Below are positions 26,962 through 36,870 of a stretch of 64,000 nt of DNA, in pieces (the stretch's first letter is position 1; each line of letters starts with the position of its first letter). Both the position numbers and the translations under genes were made by a program. Below the pieces are notes generated by a model. That model worked only from the letters and a program-made list of their open reading frames with translations, had not been told where the DNA came from and ran no database searches. Source of the DNA: Kutzneria buriramensis (GTDB taxonomy: Bacteria; Actinomycetota; Actinomycetes; Mycobacteriales; Pseudonocardiaceae); contig NZ_CP144375.1 of the NCBI RefSeq assembly GCF_043575855.1, positions 9,238,001 to 9,302,000 on the forward strand, given 5' to 3'.

Positions 26962-29121
26962 ATGATCAACTGGTTGAAGTCGCGCAAGGCCAAGCAGCCC
27001 GCGCCGCAGCGCCCGGTCGCCGAGACGCGGCAGCCGGTCGTGGAGTTCCAGACCCGGCAGGTCGCCTCGGCCCTGGTCGTGTCCGCGCCGCCCGGCCCCG
27101 GCTGGCAGGCGATGGCGCTGGCCGGCGCGATGCCCGGCGACCCGGGGCGCACCGTGGTCGTGGTCGACTTCCCGCCCGACGGCGACGGCACCTACTGGAA
27201 CGCCCTCGTCCAGGCGCTGCGCGGCCGCGGTCCGGTGCGGCTGGCGGTGTCCGGCGTGGGCAGCGCCGTCGCCGGCGCGCCCGCGCGCACCATCGCCGCG
27301 CAGTGGCTGTCCGAGCAGCTCAAGGCCGAGGTCATCGCCCCCGACGGCACCCTCGTGCCCATCCCCGGCGGCTCCACGTTCGTCGCCAACGCGCACGCCA
27401 CCGGCTCCTGGCGGCGGTTCCAGCCCGACCAGCCCAGCGAGGCCATGGGCGCGCGGTTCCCCTCCCCGGAGTGGGAGTCGTTCATGACGACGGCGCCCTG
27501 GCGGGCCGGGGCCGGCACCGTCGCCGAACCCGTGCCGACCGGGCTGTGGCTGCACGCCACCCCGACCGCCGCCACCCGCCGGCACTCCACGCTGGCGTTC
27601 GGCGTGCCGGTGCGGATGGACGTGCTGACGGTCATCCTCGGCGGACCCGAGGAGCCCGCGCTGCCGGCCGCCGACCTGCGGGCCCTGTGGGAGGCGCTGC
27701 CCGAGGAGATCCGCCGCCGGGTGCGCTTCGCGTCGTTCGGGGTCGACCTGGGGCGGTTCGCCGCCGAGACCATCGGCCGGCCGGTGATCGCCTTCAACGG
27801 GCTGCCGGTGACCACCGAGCGGGGCATCGAGGTCAGCATCGTCGCCGGCGACGGCCGGGCGACCTGGCGCGCGTACGCCATCGAGCTGCGGTACCGGCCC
27901 GGCAAGGCGCCCGAGGTGGTGTCCGCGCGGCCGCCCATCGCCGGGATGAAGCCGCTGCGGCCGGGGCTGTGGGAGCTGACGCCGACCGTGGTCGTCGAGG
28001 CCGTCGCCTCCGGGCTGTGGGTCCGCGCCGCCGGGCCCGCGCCGGCCGAGGCCGCCTCGGTGCGGGCGCTGCCCGTCGACCCCGAGTGGGCGCGGCTGAC
28101 CGTCGGTGTGCCGGGGGAGCCCGTCATCGACGAGGTCAGCGTCGCCGGCGCGCGATTGTTCGCCGGTCTGGACGCCGACACGCAGCGGGTGGTGCGGCTC
28201 GTGTTCGGCGAGGCCCCGGCCAAGCCCGAACCCGAGCCCGAGCCGGTTGAACCGGTCGCTGTGTCGGTGGAGGCGCCGGCCGAGGCCGACGTCAACTACG
28301 ACATCGACGACGACCTGCCGACCATGGTGCTGCTGCGCCGTCAGCTGGAGCTGGGGCAGGCCGCCCCGGCCGAGAAGTGGACGCCCGTCGAGCCGCCGCC
28401 CGTGCCCGCGCGGATCGAGCCGTTCCTCGTCGATCCCGGCATCGACGTCGACACCCTGCTCGACACCCTGGTGGCCGCCGAGACCGCCATGGACGAGCAC
28501 CGGGGCTGGATGCGGCGGACCCTCGGCGACCAGTACGACGCCTACGCCAGCCGGGTGCTGCGGCTGCTGATCCAGCACCCCGAGCTGCGGGAGGGCGAGC
28601 TCCAGTCCGTCGTCACGGACCTGGTGGCGGTGCTGGTCTACCTGTCGGCGGGGGAGCGCAAGGCCGACGAGGCGCTGCTGTCCGGCGACGTCGACGCGCT
28701 GCTGCCGTTCCTCAGCTGCGTGATCTCCGGCCTGCAACGGCTGCCGGTGTACGAGGGCGTCGCCTTCTGCGGCGGGTCGCTGGACCCCGACACCCACCGC
28801 GCCGGGGCGATCCTCACCGAGGTCAGCTTCCTCAACGCCGTCACCGCCACCGAGGTCGCCCTGCCCGGCGACGCCGAGTTCATCGTCTGGTCCGACAGCG
28901 GCCGGCGCACCGGCTACCTGGAGCCGGAGCTGGAGCCCATCGTCTTCCTCCCCGGCACCCGCTTCCAGGTGCTCGGCGTGCACGACAACCGAGTCCTGCT
29001 CGGCGAGATCGGCGGCGGCGACCAGCTCACCCACCTCGAGGACGCCGCCAAACTCCGCGCCGCCACCGGCCCCGTCGCCGACCCCACCCGCTTCTCCCGC
29101 TCCATAGGCTCCCCCGCCTGA
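26962..29121 (+). CDS. Large T7SS-locus protein with degenerate ADP-ribosyltransferase-like C-terminus
   Basis: 719 aa from ATG 26962, 71 nt after the previous stop on the same strand, so probably the third gene of the giant-protein operon. Residues 1-420 are a globular Ala/Pro-rich region I do not recognise; a Pro/Glu linker lies near 425-440. Residues about 590-685 read like an ADP-ribosyltransferase fold: LPVYEGVAFCGG, then TEVSFLNAV, then a Gly-rich strand and ELEPIVFLPGTRFQVL. In active enzymes the first motif carries Arg and the second S-T-S; here they are E598 and N-A-V, while E656-x-E658 is kept. It therefore looks catalytically inactive, perhaps a regulator or immunity-like partner. 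No signal peptide is seen. Confidence 0.65.
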   Translation: MINWLKSRKAKQPAPQRPVAETRQPVVEFQTRQVASALVVSAPPGPGWQAMALAGAMPGDPGRTVVVVDFPPDGDGTYWNALVQALRGRGPVRLAVSGVGSAVAGAPARTIAAQWLSEQLKAEVIAPDGTLVPIPGGSTFVANAHATGSWRRFQPDQPSEAMGARFPSPEWESFMTTAPWRAGAGTVAEPVPTGLWLHATPTAATRRHSTLAFGVPVRMDVLTVILGGPEEPALPAADLRALWEALPEEIRRRVRFASFGVDLGRFAAETIGRPVIAFNGLPVTTERGIEVSIVAGDGRATWRAYAIELRYRPGKAPEVVSARPPIAGMKPLRPGLWELTPTVVVEAVASGLWVRAAGPAPAEAASVRALPVDPEWARLTVGVPGEPVIDEVSVAGARLFAGLDADTQRVVRLVFGEAPAKPEPEPEPVEPVAVSVEAPAEADVNYDIDDDLPTMVLLRRQLELGQAAPAEKWTPVEPPPVPARIEPFLVDPGIDVDTLLDTLVAAETAMDEHRGWMRRTLGDQYDAYASRVLRLLIQHPELREGELQSVVTDLVAVLVYLSAGERKADEALLSGDVDALLPFLSCVISGLQRLPVYEGVAFCGGSLDPDTHRAGAILTEVSFLNAVTATEVALPGDAEFIVWSDSGRRTGYLEPELEPIVFLPGTRFQVLGVHDNRVLLGEIGGGDQLTHLEDAAKLRAATGPVADPTRFSRSIGSPA

Positions 29122-29174
29122 CCTCACCCCCGCGAGTCGCGCTCAGGGACACACCGAATGTCGGTTTCGGGCAG
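29122..29174. repeat. Dispersed intergenic repeat, copy A
   Basis: Immediately after the stop of the 719-aa gene, this segment contains CTCACCCCCGCGAGTCGCG, a variable 12-nt stretch, CCGAATGT and TTTCGG. The same blocks in the same order occur in reverse orientation at 55066-55120, also just after a stop codon. The centre CGCGAGTCGCG is a perfect palindrome. Confidence 0.6.
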
Positions 29175-29248
29175 ACGGCTGGGCGGCACGTCAGAGGCGT
29201 CGAGTCCGTGTGGAGAAGACGTGAAGAACGGCCGCTCACCCTGGGACC

Positions 29249-29377
29249 ATGACCGACATATTCCACGACATCGGCGACGTGCTGGAGCGGGTGTACCGGG
29301 AGCAGGAGGAGATGGACGCCGCCCTCCGTGAAACCGAGCCCGACTCGCCTTCCGTGCCGGCCCGTCGGGCGGCCTGA
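29249..29377 (+). CDS. Small hypothetical protein (42 aa)
   Basis: A 43-codon frame starting MTDIFHDIGDVLERVYREQE and ending VPARRAA. It is acidic, predicted to be mostly one amphipathic helix, with third-position GC typical of real genes here. It sits alone between the dispersed repeat and the mannosyltransferase gene. No strong Shine-Dalgarno is visible (GAAGAACGG lies rather far upstream). Function unknown; it could also be a chance frame. Confidence 0.4.
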   Translation: MTDIFHDIGDVLERVYREQEEMDAALRETEPDSPSVPARRAA

Positions 29378-29414
29378 GCCGGCGCTCTGACCTCGGGTTC
29401 ACGCCGCCTACGCC

Positions 29415-30926
29415 ATGATCGGGGTCATGGCAGCAGTGGTGGACGTCGGCGAGGTCCCGCCGCTCCAGCGACCTTCCGCCGCCGGGCCGCTGGAGCGGCT
29501 GGCGGTGTGGCGACCCACCGACACGGCCCGCGGCTGGTACGTGACGATCGGCATCACGCTGCTGGGCGGCCTGATCCGGTTCTGGGACCTGGGCCGGCCG
29601 ACCGACCTGGGCACCCCCGACTTCGACGAGAAGTACTACGCGCCGGAAGCGTGGCAGATGCCGCGCAACGGCGGTTACGAGGACAATCCCGGCTACGAGT
29701 TCATCGTGCACCCGCCGGTGGGCAAGTACCTGATCGCGGTCGGGGAGTGGCTGTTCGGCTACGACGGCTGGGGCTGGCGGTTCTCGTCGGCGATCGCGGG
29801 CACCGTCTGCATCCTCCTCATCGTCCGGATCGCCCGCCGCCTGACCCGCTCGACGATGCTGGGCGCGCTGGCGGGGATTCTGCTGATCTGCGACGGGGTC
29901 AGCCACGTGATGGCGAGGATGGCTCTGCTGGACGTCTTCGTCGCCCTCTTCGTGCTGATCGCCTTCGCCTGCCTGCTGGTCGACCGGGACGCGACGAGAA
30001 ACCGGTTGGCCACAGCGGTGACGGAAGGCTGGGCCGACGAATCCCGGTGGGGACCGCGACTCGGGTTCCGCTGGTGGCGGTTCGCGGCCGGAATATCACT
30101 GGGACTGGCCGCCGGCGTGAAGTGGAACGGCCTGTACTACGTCGTCGCGTTCGGACTGTTGTCGGTGATCTGGGACGCCACCGCGCGCCGCGCCGCCGGG
30201 GTGGAACGACCGTGGCTGGGCGCGATCGTAAGGGACGTGCTGCCGGCATTGTGGTCGCTGGCGGCGATTCCGGTCCTGGTCTACGTCGCCGACTGGTGGG
30301 CGTGGTTCGGCAGCGAGACGGGCGTGGACCGGCACACCAGGGACTCCGCGCTCAGCTCGTTCCTGTTCTACGAAGCCAATGTCCTGCACTTCCACGAGAA
30401 CCTCATCACCGGCGCGCCGGGTGTGCCGCCCAACGCGTGGGAATCGAAGCCCTGGACGTGGCCGATGGGTCTGCGGCCACAACTCTTCTTCTACCAGAGC
30501 AACACCGGCGGCGGCCTCAGCGCGCAGATGCTGATCGGCACGCCGGCGATGTGGTGGCTGGCGTTCCCGATGATCGGCTGGTCGCTGTGGCGGGCCTTCG
30601 TGAGGTTCGACTGGCGGCACGCGGCGGTGATGGTCGGGTACATGGCCGGCCTGCTGCCCTGGTTCGTGGACATCGACCGGCAGATGTACTTCTTCTACGT
30701 CACCCCGCTCGCGCCGTTCCTGGTGCTGGGGCTGGTGCTGGCCTGCGGCGACGTCCTCGGCCGGGCGAAGGCCGGCAGCGAACGCCGCGGCACCGGCCTG
30801 CTGCTCGTCGCCGTCTACACCGGACTGGTGGTGGCCGACTTCGTCTGGCTGTGGCCGATCCTGAACGGCGACCCGATCAGCGCCGCCCGGTGGCAGGCCG
30901 AGCTGTGGCTGCCCAGTTGGCGCTGA
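29415..30926 (+). CDS. pmt: Dolichyl-phosphate-mannose-type protein O-mannosyltransferase
   Basis: 503 aa integral membrane enzyme of the GT39/PMT family. It transfers mannose from polyprenyl-phosphate-mannose to Ser/Thr of proteins being exported by Sec. Visible features: an N-terminal membrane segment near 40-60, the first-loop acidic pair in TPDFDEKYYAPEAW, HPPVGKYLIA, and about 10 further apolar segments. Length and architecture match actinobacterial Pmt (Rv1002c type). ATG 29415 is used; ATG 29427 (MAAVVDV), with GGGG in front, is an equally good start. It could mannosylate the secreted protease or other exported proteins, but the sequence does not show a specific partner. Confidence 0.9.
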   Translation: MIGVMAAVVDVGEVPPLQRPSAAGPLERLAVWRPTDTARGWYVTIGITLLGGLIRFWDLGRPTDLGTPDFDEKYYAPEAWQMPRNGGYEDNPGYEFIVHPPVGKYLIAVGEWLFGYDGWGWRFSSAIAGTVCILLIVRIARRLTRSTMLGALAGILLICDGVSHVMARMALLDVFVALFVLIAFACLLVDRDATRNRLATAVTEGWADESRWGPRLGFRWWRFAAGISLGLAAGVKWNGLYYVVAFGLLSVIWDATARRAAGVERPWLGAIVRDVLPALWSLAAIPVLVYVADWWAWFGSETGVDRHTRDSALSSFLFYEANVLHFHENLITGAPGVPPNAWESKPWTWPMGLRPQLFFYQSNTGGGLSAQMLIGTPAMWWLAFPMIGWSLWRAFVRFDWRHAAVMVGYMAGLLPWFVDIDRQMYFFYVTPLAPFLVLGLVLACGDVLGRAKAGSERRGTGLLLVAVYTGLVVADFVWLWPILNGDPISAARWQAELWLPSWR

Positions 30927-30942
30927 TCACCGCCCGAGGACG

Positions 30943-31383
<441 letters not shown>

Positions 31384-31399
31384 CGACCCTCCTCCTTGG

Positions 31400-32890
31400 T
31401 CACTGTTCCTCCTCGACGACCGGCAGGGTGAACCGGAACGTGGTGCCCCGGTCGGCGTCGGTGTCCAGCCAGATCCGTCCGCCGTGGTACTCGATGATCT
31501 TGCGGCACATCGCCAGGCCGATGCCGGTGCCCGGGTACGCGTCCTTCGGATGCAGCCGCTGGAAGATCACGAAGACGCGCTCAGCGTACTCCGGCTCGAT
31601 CCCGATGCCGTTGTCGGCGCAGGTGAACGTCCAGAAGTCCCCGTCGCGGACCGCCCACAGCGTCACCCGCGGCGGCTCGTCGCCGCGGAACTTGACGGCG
31701 TTTCCGACCAGGTTCTGGAACACGGCGGTGAGCAGCGCGGGCTCGCCGCGCACGGACGGCAGCGGCCCGGCGTCGACCTCCGCGCCGGACTCCTCGATGA
31801 TCGTGGCGAGGTTGGCCAGCGCCTGCCGCAGCACCTCGTCGCAGTCGATGACCACCTGCTCGCGGGTCAGCCGTCCGACCCGCGAGAACGCCAGCAGGTC
31901 GTTGATCAGCACCTGCATGCGCTTGGCGCCGTCGACCGCGAACCCGATGTACTGGTCGGCCCGCTCGTCCAGCTGCCCCTTGTACCGCCGCTCCAGCAGC
32001 TGGCAGAAGCTGGCGACCTTGCGCAGCGGCTCCTGGAGGTCGTGCGAGGCGACGTAGGCGAACTGCTCCAGCTCGCGGTTGGACCGTTCCAACTCGTCGT
32101 GCACCTGCTGCAACGTGTCCAGCTCGTCGACGATGTGCAGCCGCATCTGGTCGACGTCGGCGCCGAGGCTGACGATCTCCCGTGGCCCGCTGCCGGTCAC
32201 CGGCCGCTGGAACTGGCCGTCGGCGACCAGCCGCACCTCGGTGGCCAGCCGCGACACCGGCCGCACCATGCCGTAGTGGGCGAGCAGCGCCAGCACGATG
32301 ATCAGCGCCAACAGCACGACCGCCACGACGATGCCGACCACGATGAGGTTGTCGTACGCGTCGGCGAGCACGGTCCGGCCGTCCGCGCGGGCGGCCGCCA
32401 GCCGCGCCTGCTGCGCCGTCAACGACGCCCGGACCTGGTCGAACAGGGTCTTGCCGCGGTCGATGTCGCCGGCGCTGGCGTGCTTCAACGCGGGCTCGGC
32501 GTACTGGGTCCGCCACTGGTCGGCGGCCCGCTGCACGTCGTCCAGGGCGGCGTTGGCCGAGGCCAGGTCGCCGGTCTGGAGCCCGCGCAGCGCCTCGACG
32601 GCCTGCGCCTCCTGCTGCCGACCGTCCTGGTACGGCTGGAGGAAGTCCTGCTGGCCGGTCAGCACGTACCCGCGCACGCCGGTCTCCTCGTCGACCAGCG
32701 CGGTCGACAGCGTCAGCGCCTGCCGCGACGCCGGGTCGACCTGGTCCACGACCAGCGCGCGGGCGTTGTCCAGGCGGTGCAGCGCCCACGCCCCGACACC
32801 GACGGCCGCCCCCACCACCAGCAACATCACCACGACCACGGCCAGGTACCAGCGCCGCAGCGGCCAGCCCGGCCTCATTCGCTCGTCCAT
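31400..32890 (-). CDS. CHASE3-domain sensor histidine kinase
   Basis: 496 aa. The N-terminus has a membrane segment (YLAVVVVMLLVVGAAVGVGA), then a CHASE3 extracytoplasmic sensor (DEETGVRGYVLTGQ), a second membrane segment (VVGIVVAVVLLALIIVLALL) and a HAMP-like linker. The kinase core shows the H-box VASHDLQEPLRK, N-box QNLVGNAVKF and G-boxes CADNGIGIEP and PGTGIGLAMC. It autophosphorylates on His and passes phosphate to an Asp. The gene lies 46 nt after the SpoIIE gene and 16 nt before the receiver gene, making a compact signalling operon. CHASE3 ligands are unknown. Confidence 0.92.
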   Translation of the reverse strand: MDERMRPGWPLRRWYLAVVVVMLLVVGAAVGVGAWALHRLDNARALVVDQVDPASRQALTLSTALVDEETGVRGYVLTGQQDFLQPYQDGRQQEAQAVEALRGLQTGDLASANAALDDVQRAADQWRTQYAEPALKHASAGDIDRGKTLFDQVRASLTAQQARLAAARADGRTVLADAYDNLIVVGIVVAVVLLALIIVLALLAHYGMVRPVSRLATEVRLVADGQFQRPVTGSGPREIVSLGADVDQMRLHIVDELDTLQQVHDELERSNRELEQFAYVASHDLQEPLRKVASFCQLLERRYKGQLDERADQYIGFAVDGAKRMQVLINDLLAFSRVGRLTREQVVIDCDEVLRQALANLATIIEESGAEVDAGPLPSVRGEPALLTAVFQNLVGNAVKFRGDEPPRVTLWAVRDGDFWTFTCADNGIGIEPEYAERVFVIFQRLHPKDAYPGTGIGLAMCRKIIEYHGGRIWLDTDADRGTTFRFTLPVVEEEQ

Positions 32891-32936
32891 GATCTCTCCA
32901 GCATCGGGCAGCCGGCCGGCGGACGCAGCGCGAGCC

Positions 32937-34082
32937 TCACCTGGTGTCTTCGAGCAGCACCAGCGCCAGATCGTCGTCCAGGTCGCCGACGGTCGTGCGC
33001 TCCACGGCCGCCACCAGCTCGCGCACCAGGTTCGGCCGGTCGCAGCGGGCCACCAGCTCGACCAGGCCCTCGGTCTCCAGCCGGTCCGAGCCCGCGCCGA
33101 TCCGCCCCTCGATCAGGCCGTCCGTGTACAGCAGCAGCGACCAGCCCGGCGACAGCGCCAGCTCCAGCGCCGACCACTTGGCGTCGCTGAGCACGCCCAG
33201 CGGCAGGCCGGCCCGGTCCCGCGGCAGCGGCCGCGGGCCGCCGTCGTCGATCAGGATCGGCGACGGATGCCCGGCCAGGTACACCGCGGCCGCCGCCTGG
33301 TCCGGCTGGATCGTCGCCATGCACAGGGTGGTGAAGATCCCCTCCCGGTGGCGCTCGTGGATCAGCAGCTCCTGCAACGTGTTCAGCACCTGCTCGTCGG
33401 GCAGCCCGGCCAGCACCAGCGTCCGCCACGCGATCCGCAGGCACACGCCCAGCGCCGCCTCGTCCGGCCCGTGCCCGCAGACGTCGCCGATCACCACGTG
33501 CAGCGAGCCGTCCGCGCCGGTGACGGCGTCGAAGAAGTCGCCGCCGAGCTGCATCCGCCGCTGGCCGGGCCGGTAGCGGGAGGTCAGCCGCGGCGAGTTC
33601 TCGGTGAGCAGCGGCGACGGCAGCAGGCCGCGCTCCAGCCGGGCCGTCTCCTGCGCCAGCAGCCGCTCCTCGCGCAGCTGGCGGTGCGTGTCCTCGGCGC
33701 GGCGGCGCTCGATCGCGTACCGGATCCCGCGCAGCAGCAGCGAGCCGTCGACCTGGCCCTTGACCAGGTAGTCCTGCGCCCCGACGGCGAGCGCCTGGAT
33801 GCCGCGCTCCTCGTCGTCGTGGCCGGTCAGCACCAGCACCGCCGCCTGCCCGGCCCGCTCCAGGATGCGGCGCAGGCCGTCCAGCCCGCTGGCGTCGGGC
33901 AGCCCCAGGTCCAGCAGCACGCAGTCGAAGCCCGGCAGCACTGCCACCGCCTCGCGCGCCGTGCGCACCCTGGTCACGTCGACCGGCGCGCCCACCTCGT
34001 CGAGCAGCGCGGTGACCAGCACGGCGTCACCGTCGTCGTCCTCGACCAGCAGCACCCGCAACCCTGCCACCCTTCCCGCCAC
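32937..34082 (-). CDS. Receiver-SpoIIE (PP2C-type) serine phosphatase
   Basis: About 381 aa. An N-terminal receiver domain (LLVEDDDGD, phospho-Asp in CVLLDLGLPDASG, Lys in DYLVKGQ) is joined by a coiled coil to a SpoIIE/RsbU-type phosphatase with LGGDFFDAV, VIGDVCGHGPDEAA and the C-terminal DDDLALVLL metal site. Such proteins dephosphorylate anti-sigma-factor antagonists (STAS proteins); one is encoded at 47977-48279, although that pairing is only a suggestion. First gene of the three-gene signalling operon. Start uncertain: GTG 34082, GTG 34070 or TTG 34061 (the last has GGGAAGG at 9 nt). Confidence 0.88.
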   Translation of the reverse strand: MAGRVAGLRVLLVEDDDGDAVLVTALLDEVGAPVDVTRVRTAREAVAVLPGFDCVLLDLGLPDASGLDGLRRILERAGQAAVLVLTGHDDEERGIQALAVGAQDYLVKGQVDGSLLLRGIRYAIERRRAEDTHRQLREERLLAQETARLERGLLPSPLLTENSPRLTSRYRPGQRRMQLGGDFFDAVTGADGSLHVVIGDVCGHGPDEAALGVCLRIAWRTLVLAGLPDEQVLNTLQELLIHERHREGIFTTLCMATIQPDQAAAAVYLAGHPSPILIDDGGPRPLPRDRAGLPLGVLSDAKWSALELALSPGWSLLLYTDGLIEGRIGAGSDRLETEGLVELVARCDRPNLVRELVAAVERTTVGDLDDDLALVLLEDTR

Positions 34083-34149
34083 GGTCTCTGCGGGGATCTT
34101 AGGTCGACGGCATTCCGGGCACGCATCGATGGTCACCCGCCCGAGTCCC

Positions 34150-34178
34150 TTGTGACTATTGTGTTGTGTTCCTAGCGT
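34150..34178 (+). promoter_or_regulatory. Sigma-70-type promoter for the secreted protease
   Basis: TTGTGA (34150-34155), a 17-nt spacer, then TAGCGT (34173-34178) in an unusually AT-rich patch 72 nt before the protease start. The spacing and TAnnnT -10 fit a housekeeping promoter. Confidence 0.5.
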
Positions 34179-34250
34179 GCGAAACGCCCGTCCGGCGGTG
34201 TCGATTCCGCCGGATGGGGTCGACATTCCCGTGAGATTGGACCAGTTCTC

Positions 34251-35045
34251 GTGGCGCACAAGCGCAGAGTCGTCGCGGCGGTCGCCGCCGCCGCGGCCTC
34301 GGTGACCGCCGGGCTGCTGGCCGCCGCCCCCGCGAACGCGGTGGCCGACGGCCACAACGCCCCTCCCGGCGCGTTTCCGTTCACCGTGAAGTTCACCATG
34401 ACGGATATCCCGAATCCGGACGGCACGACCCGGTCGAGCGCGTGTTCCGGCTCGCTGATCGCGCCCCAGTGGGTCATCACCGCCGGCCATTGTTTCCACG
34501 ACGTCAACCGCAATCCGGTGAGCGGCCCCGTGCCGTATCCGACCACCGCGACGCTCGGCAAGGTCGACCTCGCCGAGAGCGGCGGCCACACGGTGGCCGT
34601 CACCGAGGTGCGGCAGGCGCCGAAGGGCGACATCGCGTTGGCCAAGCTGGCCAGCCCGGTCACCGACGTGGCGCCGCTGCTGGTGAACCGGCACAAGCCG
34701 AGGGTCGGGCAGAAGCTGGACCTGGCCGGCTGGGGCGCGACCGACTCCGTCAACCCGACGCCGGGCACGCACATGACCTACGGCCAGGTCGCCGTGAGCA
34801 CGGTCGCCGACCCGATGCTCGAGGTGCACGGCGTGTCGCCGGCCGCCGACACGAGCGCCTGCCTCTACGACTCGGGCGCGCCGTACTTCGTGCCGGCCGG
34901 TCTGACGGCCGGCGTGCTGGTGTCGGTGGAGAGCGACGGACCGGACTGCCCGCACACCACGCCCGAGACCACGACCAGGGTCGACGTGGTGGCGGACTGG
35001 ATCGCGGCCCAGGTCGGCTACGCGAGCGTTGCCGCGAACGAGTGA
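34251..35045 (+). CDS. Secreted trypsin-like serine protease (S1 family)
   Basis: 264 aa from GTG 34251. Residues 1-30 form a signal peptide ending PANA, with cleavage likely before VADGHN. The mature chain has SACSGSLIAPQWVITAGHC (catalytic His), GDIALAKL (catalytic Asp) and SACLYDSGAPYF (catalytic Ser; the usual GDSGGP is YDSGAP). It should hydrolyse peptide bonds outside the cell. The altered oxyanion-loop sequence is still compatible with activity, since a Ser-Gly pair is retained. The gene is divergent from the SpoIIE operon and has its own promoter. Confidence 0.9.
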   Translation: MAHKRRVVAAVAAAAASVTAGLLAAAPANAVADGHNAPPGAFPFTVKFTMTDIPNPDGTTRSSACSGSLIAPQWVITAGHCFHDVNRNPVSGPVPYPTTATLGKVDLAESGGHTVAVTEVRQAPKGDIALAKLASPVTDVAPLLVNRHKPRVGQKLDLAGWGATDSVNPTPGTHMTYGQVAVSTVADPMLEVHGVSPAADTSACLYDSGAPYFVPAGLTAGVLVSVESDGPDCPHTTPETTTRVDVVADWIAAQVGYASVAANE

Positions 35046-35112
35046 CATGGGCTAACACCTCGCGGCCGTGACCGCGATCTCTGGGCGAGACACAGGCCCG
35101 GAGGGAGCGGCC

Positions 35113-36870
35113 ATGGCTGCGGGGATCACCGAACGGAACCAGCACTGTTGGCGCTGCGCCACGGTGAATCCGGCCGGTGACAAGTACTGCCAGGGCTGCG
35201 GGGCCTCGCTGGTGCAGCGCGACAACACCACGCGCTACCTGTGCGCGGCCGCGCAGCTGAGTGAGGACTACGCCAACGAAGCGATCCGCGAGTTCCTGGT
35301 GGAGCCGCTGCGCGCGATTCCGCCGGCGCCCGGTGTGGACACGACCGCCGTGCTCCGGGAATCGGTCGCCGCGCTGACGCGTCGGCGGCTCCGCGACGGC
35401 GTGCTGCTGCTGTTGCTGACCGCGCTGCTGTTCACCAACCCGCTCGTGTTCGGGGCGTGGCTGGTGTTCGGGCTCGCCTTGGCGTTGCTGCTGGGGCGTT
35501 CCCGGCTGACCGCCCGCAACGTCCTCATCGGCCTCGCCGTGGTGCTCGGCGTGGGCATCGTGCTGACGATCATCGGCGTGGTCAGCTTCTACTCGGTCCT
35601 GTCGTCCTCCGGCCTCGGCGGATCGAGTTCCTCAGGCAGCGGCGGCCTCTACGACACCGCCCCGACGGCACCGCCGTCGTCGTCGGGCGGTTTCCTCAGC
35701 GTGGCACTGATCCTGACGGTCATCGTGCTGCTGCTGATCGTCGCGGTGGTCGCCGTGGACAAGTTCGCGGAGCACTACCTGGTGCACGAACGGTTCAGCC
35801 GCAACGAGTTCATTCCCGACGGCCGGTCCAGCCGGCACGAGTGGGAGCGCCGGCTGCGCGGCATGGGGCTGGCCGCCTTCCACCTCCCGCTGAACCGGGT
35901 CGAGGTGGCCGTCGGGCGCGTGGACGAGGACGTCGAGCGGGCGGACGTGGTGGTGCACCGGGGTTTCTCGCCGTTCATCGGCGCGGGCGTGCCCGTGTAC
36001 GACCAGCTGATCGCGATGGCCCTCGAACCATCCAAAAAGGACGTCGAGCCGGATCCCATCGACGTCAACGGGTTGCACGAGCACGTCGCCGCCGCGATCG
36101 ACCGGCTGCGCGCCACCTCGACGCTCGGCCCCGGCCGCCGGTTGGAGGACCTGACCACGCGCGAGCAGGTGCTGCTGGCCGCCGACCGGCTGGTGATCGA
36201 CCACCGGATCGCGCCGGAGATCCTGGCCGACCTCCACCACGCGCCGGCGTCGCAGATCTCGGTGGAGCAGGCGCGGTCGCTGGCCGACGCCGCCGTGGAG
36301 TGGGCGCGCTACTACCGTTGCTACCGCGTGGAAGCGTGGGACCGGGACCTCACCACGTCCTGCTACCTGCACGCCGGCACCGACCAGAAGATGCTGTACC
36401 TGGAGTGGCGGTTCTTCGCGCTGCTGCCGATCGCGCCGGAGTTCCGCGAGATCGACGAGTACCGGGATCCGTGGCTGAGCCCCATCAACGCGACGGTCGT
36501 GGAGCTGTTCGTGTTGCCGGGGACGATCGTGCGGCGGCTGGCGTCGGTGTTCCGCCGGTTCCGGCCGTTGGACCAGGGCCTGCACGAGGTCGTGCCGGCC
36601 AAGTACGGCGCCGACCGCAGCCTGCGCGAGTTCGCCCAGGCCGACCGGGTGCAGAGCTACTTCCAGGACGTGGACGTCAAGCGGTACGTGCGGATCCTGG
36701 ACTCCACGCTGTTCCGCGCGGTGGGGGAGTACCTCCAGGAGCGCGGCTACTCGGCGGTGGAGTTCATGAAGCTGGCCGACCCCGTGGTCAACAACTACAA
36801 CCTCCAGAACACCACGTTGCAGAACTCCGCGATCGGCACCGGGAACACCATCAACACGAAGGGACGATGA
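35113..36870 (+). CDS. Zinc-ribbon multi-pass membrane protein with RHIM-like C-terminus
   Basis: 585 aa. ATG 35113 is preceded by GGAGGGAG at good spacing, so the earlier GTG 35068 is less likely. An N-terminal zinc ribbon uses C12, C15, C26 and C29 (CWRC...CQGC). Two apolar hairpins (about residues 95-125 and 130-165) and a third segment (about 195-220, after a Gly/Ser-rich linker) place it in the membrane. The remaining 360 residues are a soluble domain I do not recognise. The extreme C-terminus ends NSAIGTGNTINTKGR, matching a motif near the N-terminus of the next protein. Its stop overlaps the next ATG. Function unknown. Confidence 0.75.
   Translation: MAAGITERNQHCWRCATVNPAGDKYCQGCGASLVQRDNTTRYLCAAAQLSEDYANEAIREFLVEPLRAIPPAPGVDTTAVLRESVAALTRRRLRDGVLLLLLTALLFTNPLVFGAWLVFGLALALLLGRSRLTARNVLIGLAVVLGVGIVLTIIGVVSFYSVLSSSGLGGSSSSGSGGLYDTAPTAPPSSSGGFLSVALILTVIVLLLIVAVVAVDKFAEHYLVHERFSRNEFIPDGRSSRHEWERRLRGMGLAAFHLPLNRVEVAVGRVDEDVERADVVVHRGFSPFIGAGVPVYDQLIAMALEPSKKDVEPDPIDVNGLHEHVAAAIDRLRATSTLGPGRRLEDLTTREQVLLAADRLVIDHRIAPEILADLHHAPASQISVEQARSLADAAVEWARYYRCYRVEAWDRDLTTSCYLHAGTDQKMLYLEWRFFALLPIAPEFREIDEYRDPWLSPINATVVELFVLPGTIVRRLASVFRRFRPLDQGLHEVVPAKYGADRSLREFAQADRVQSYFQDVDVKRYVRILDSTLFRAVGEYLQERGYSAVEFMKLADPVVNNYNLQNTTLQNSAIGTGNTINTKGR

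Noticed and set aside
26962..29121. Long opposite-strand and other-frame open frames over the 719-aa gene
   Set aside because: Low-complexity shadow translations caused by GC bias; the plus-strand frame has ART-like motifs and good codon use.
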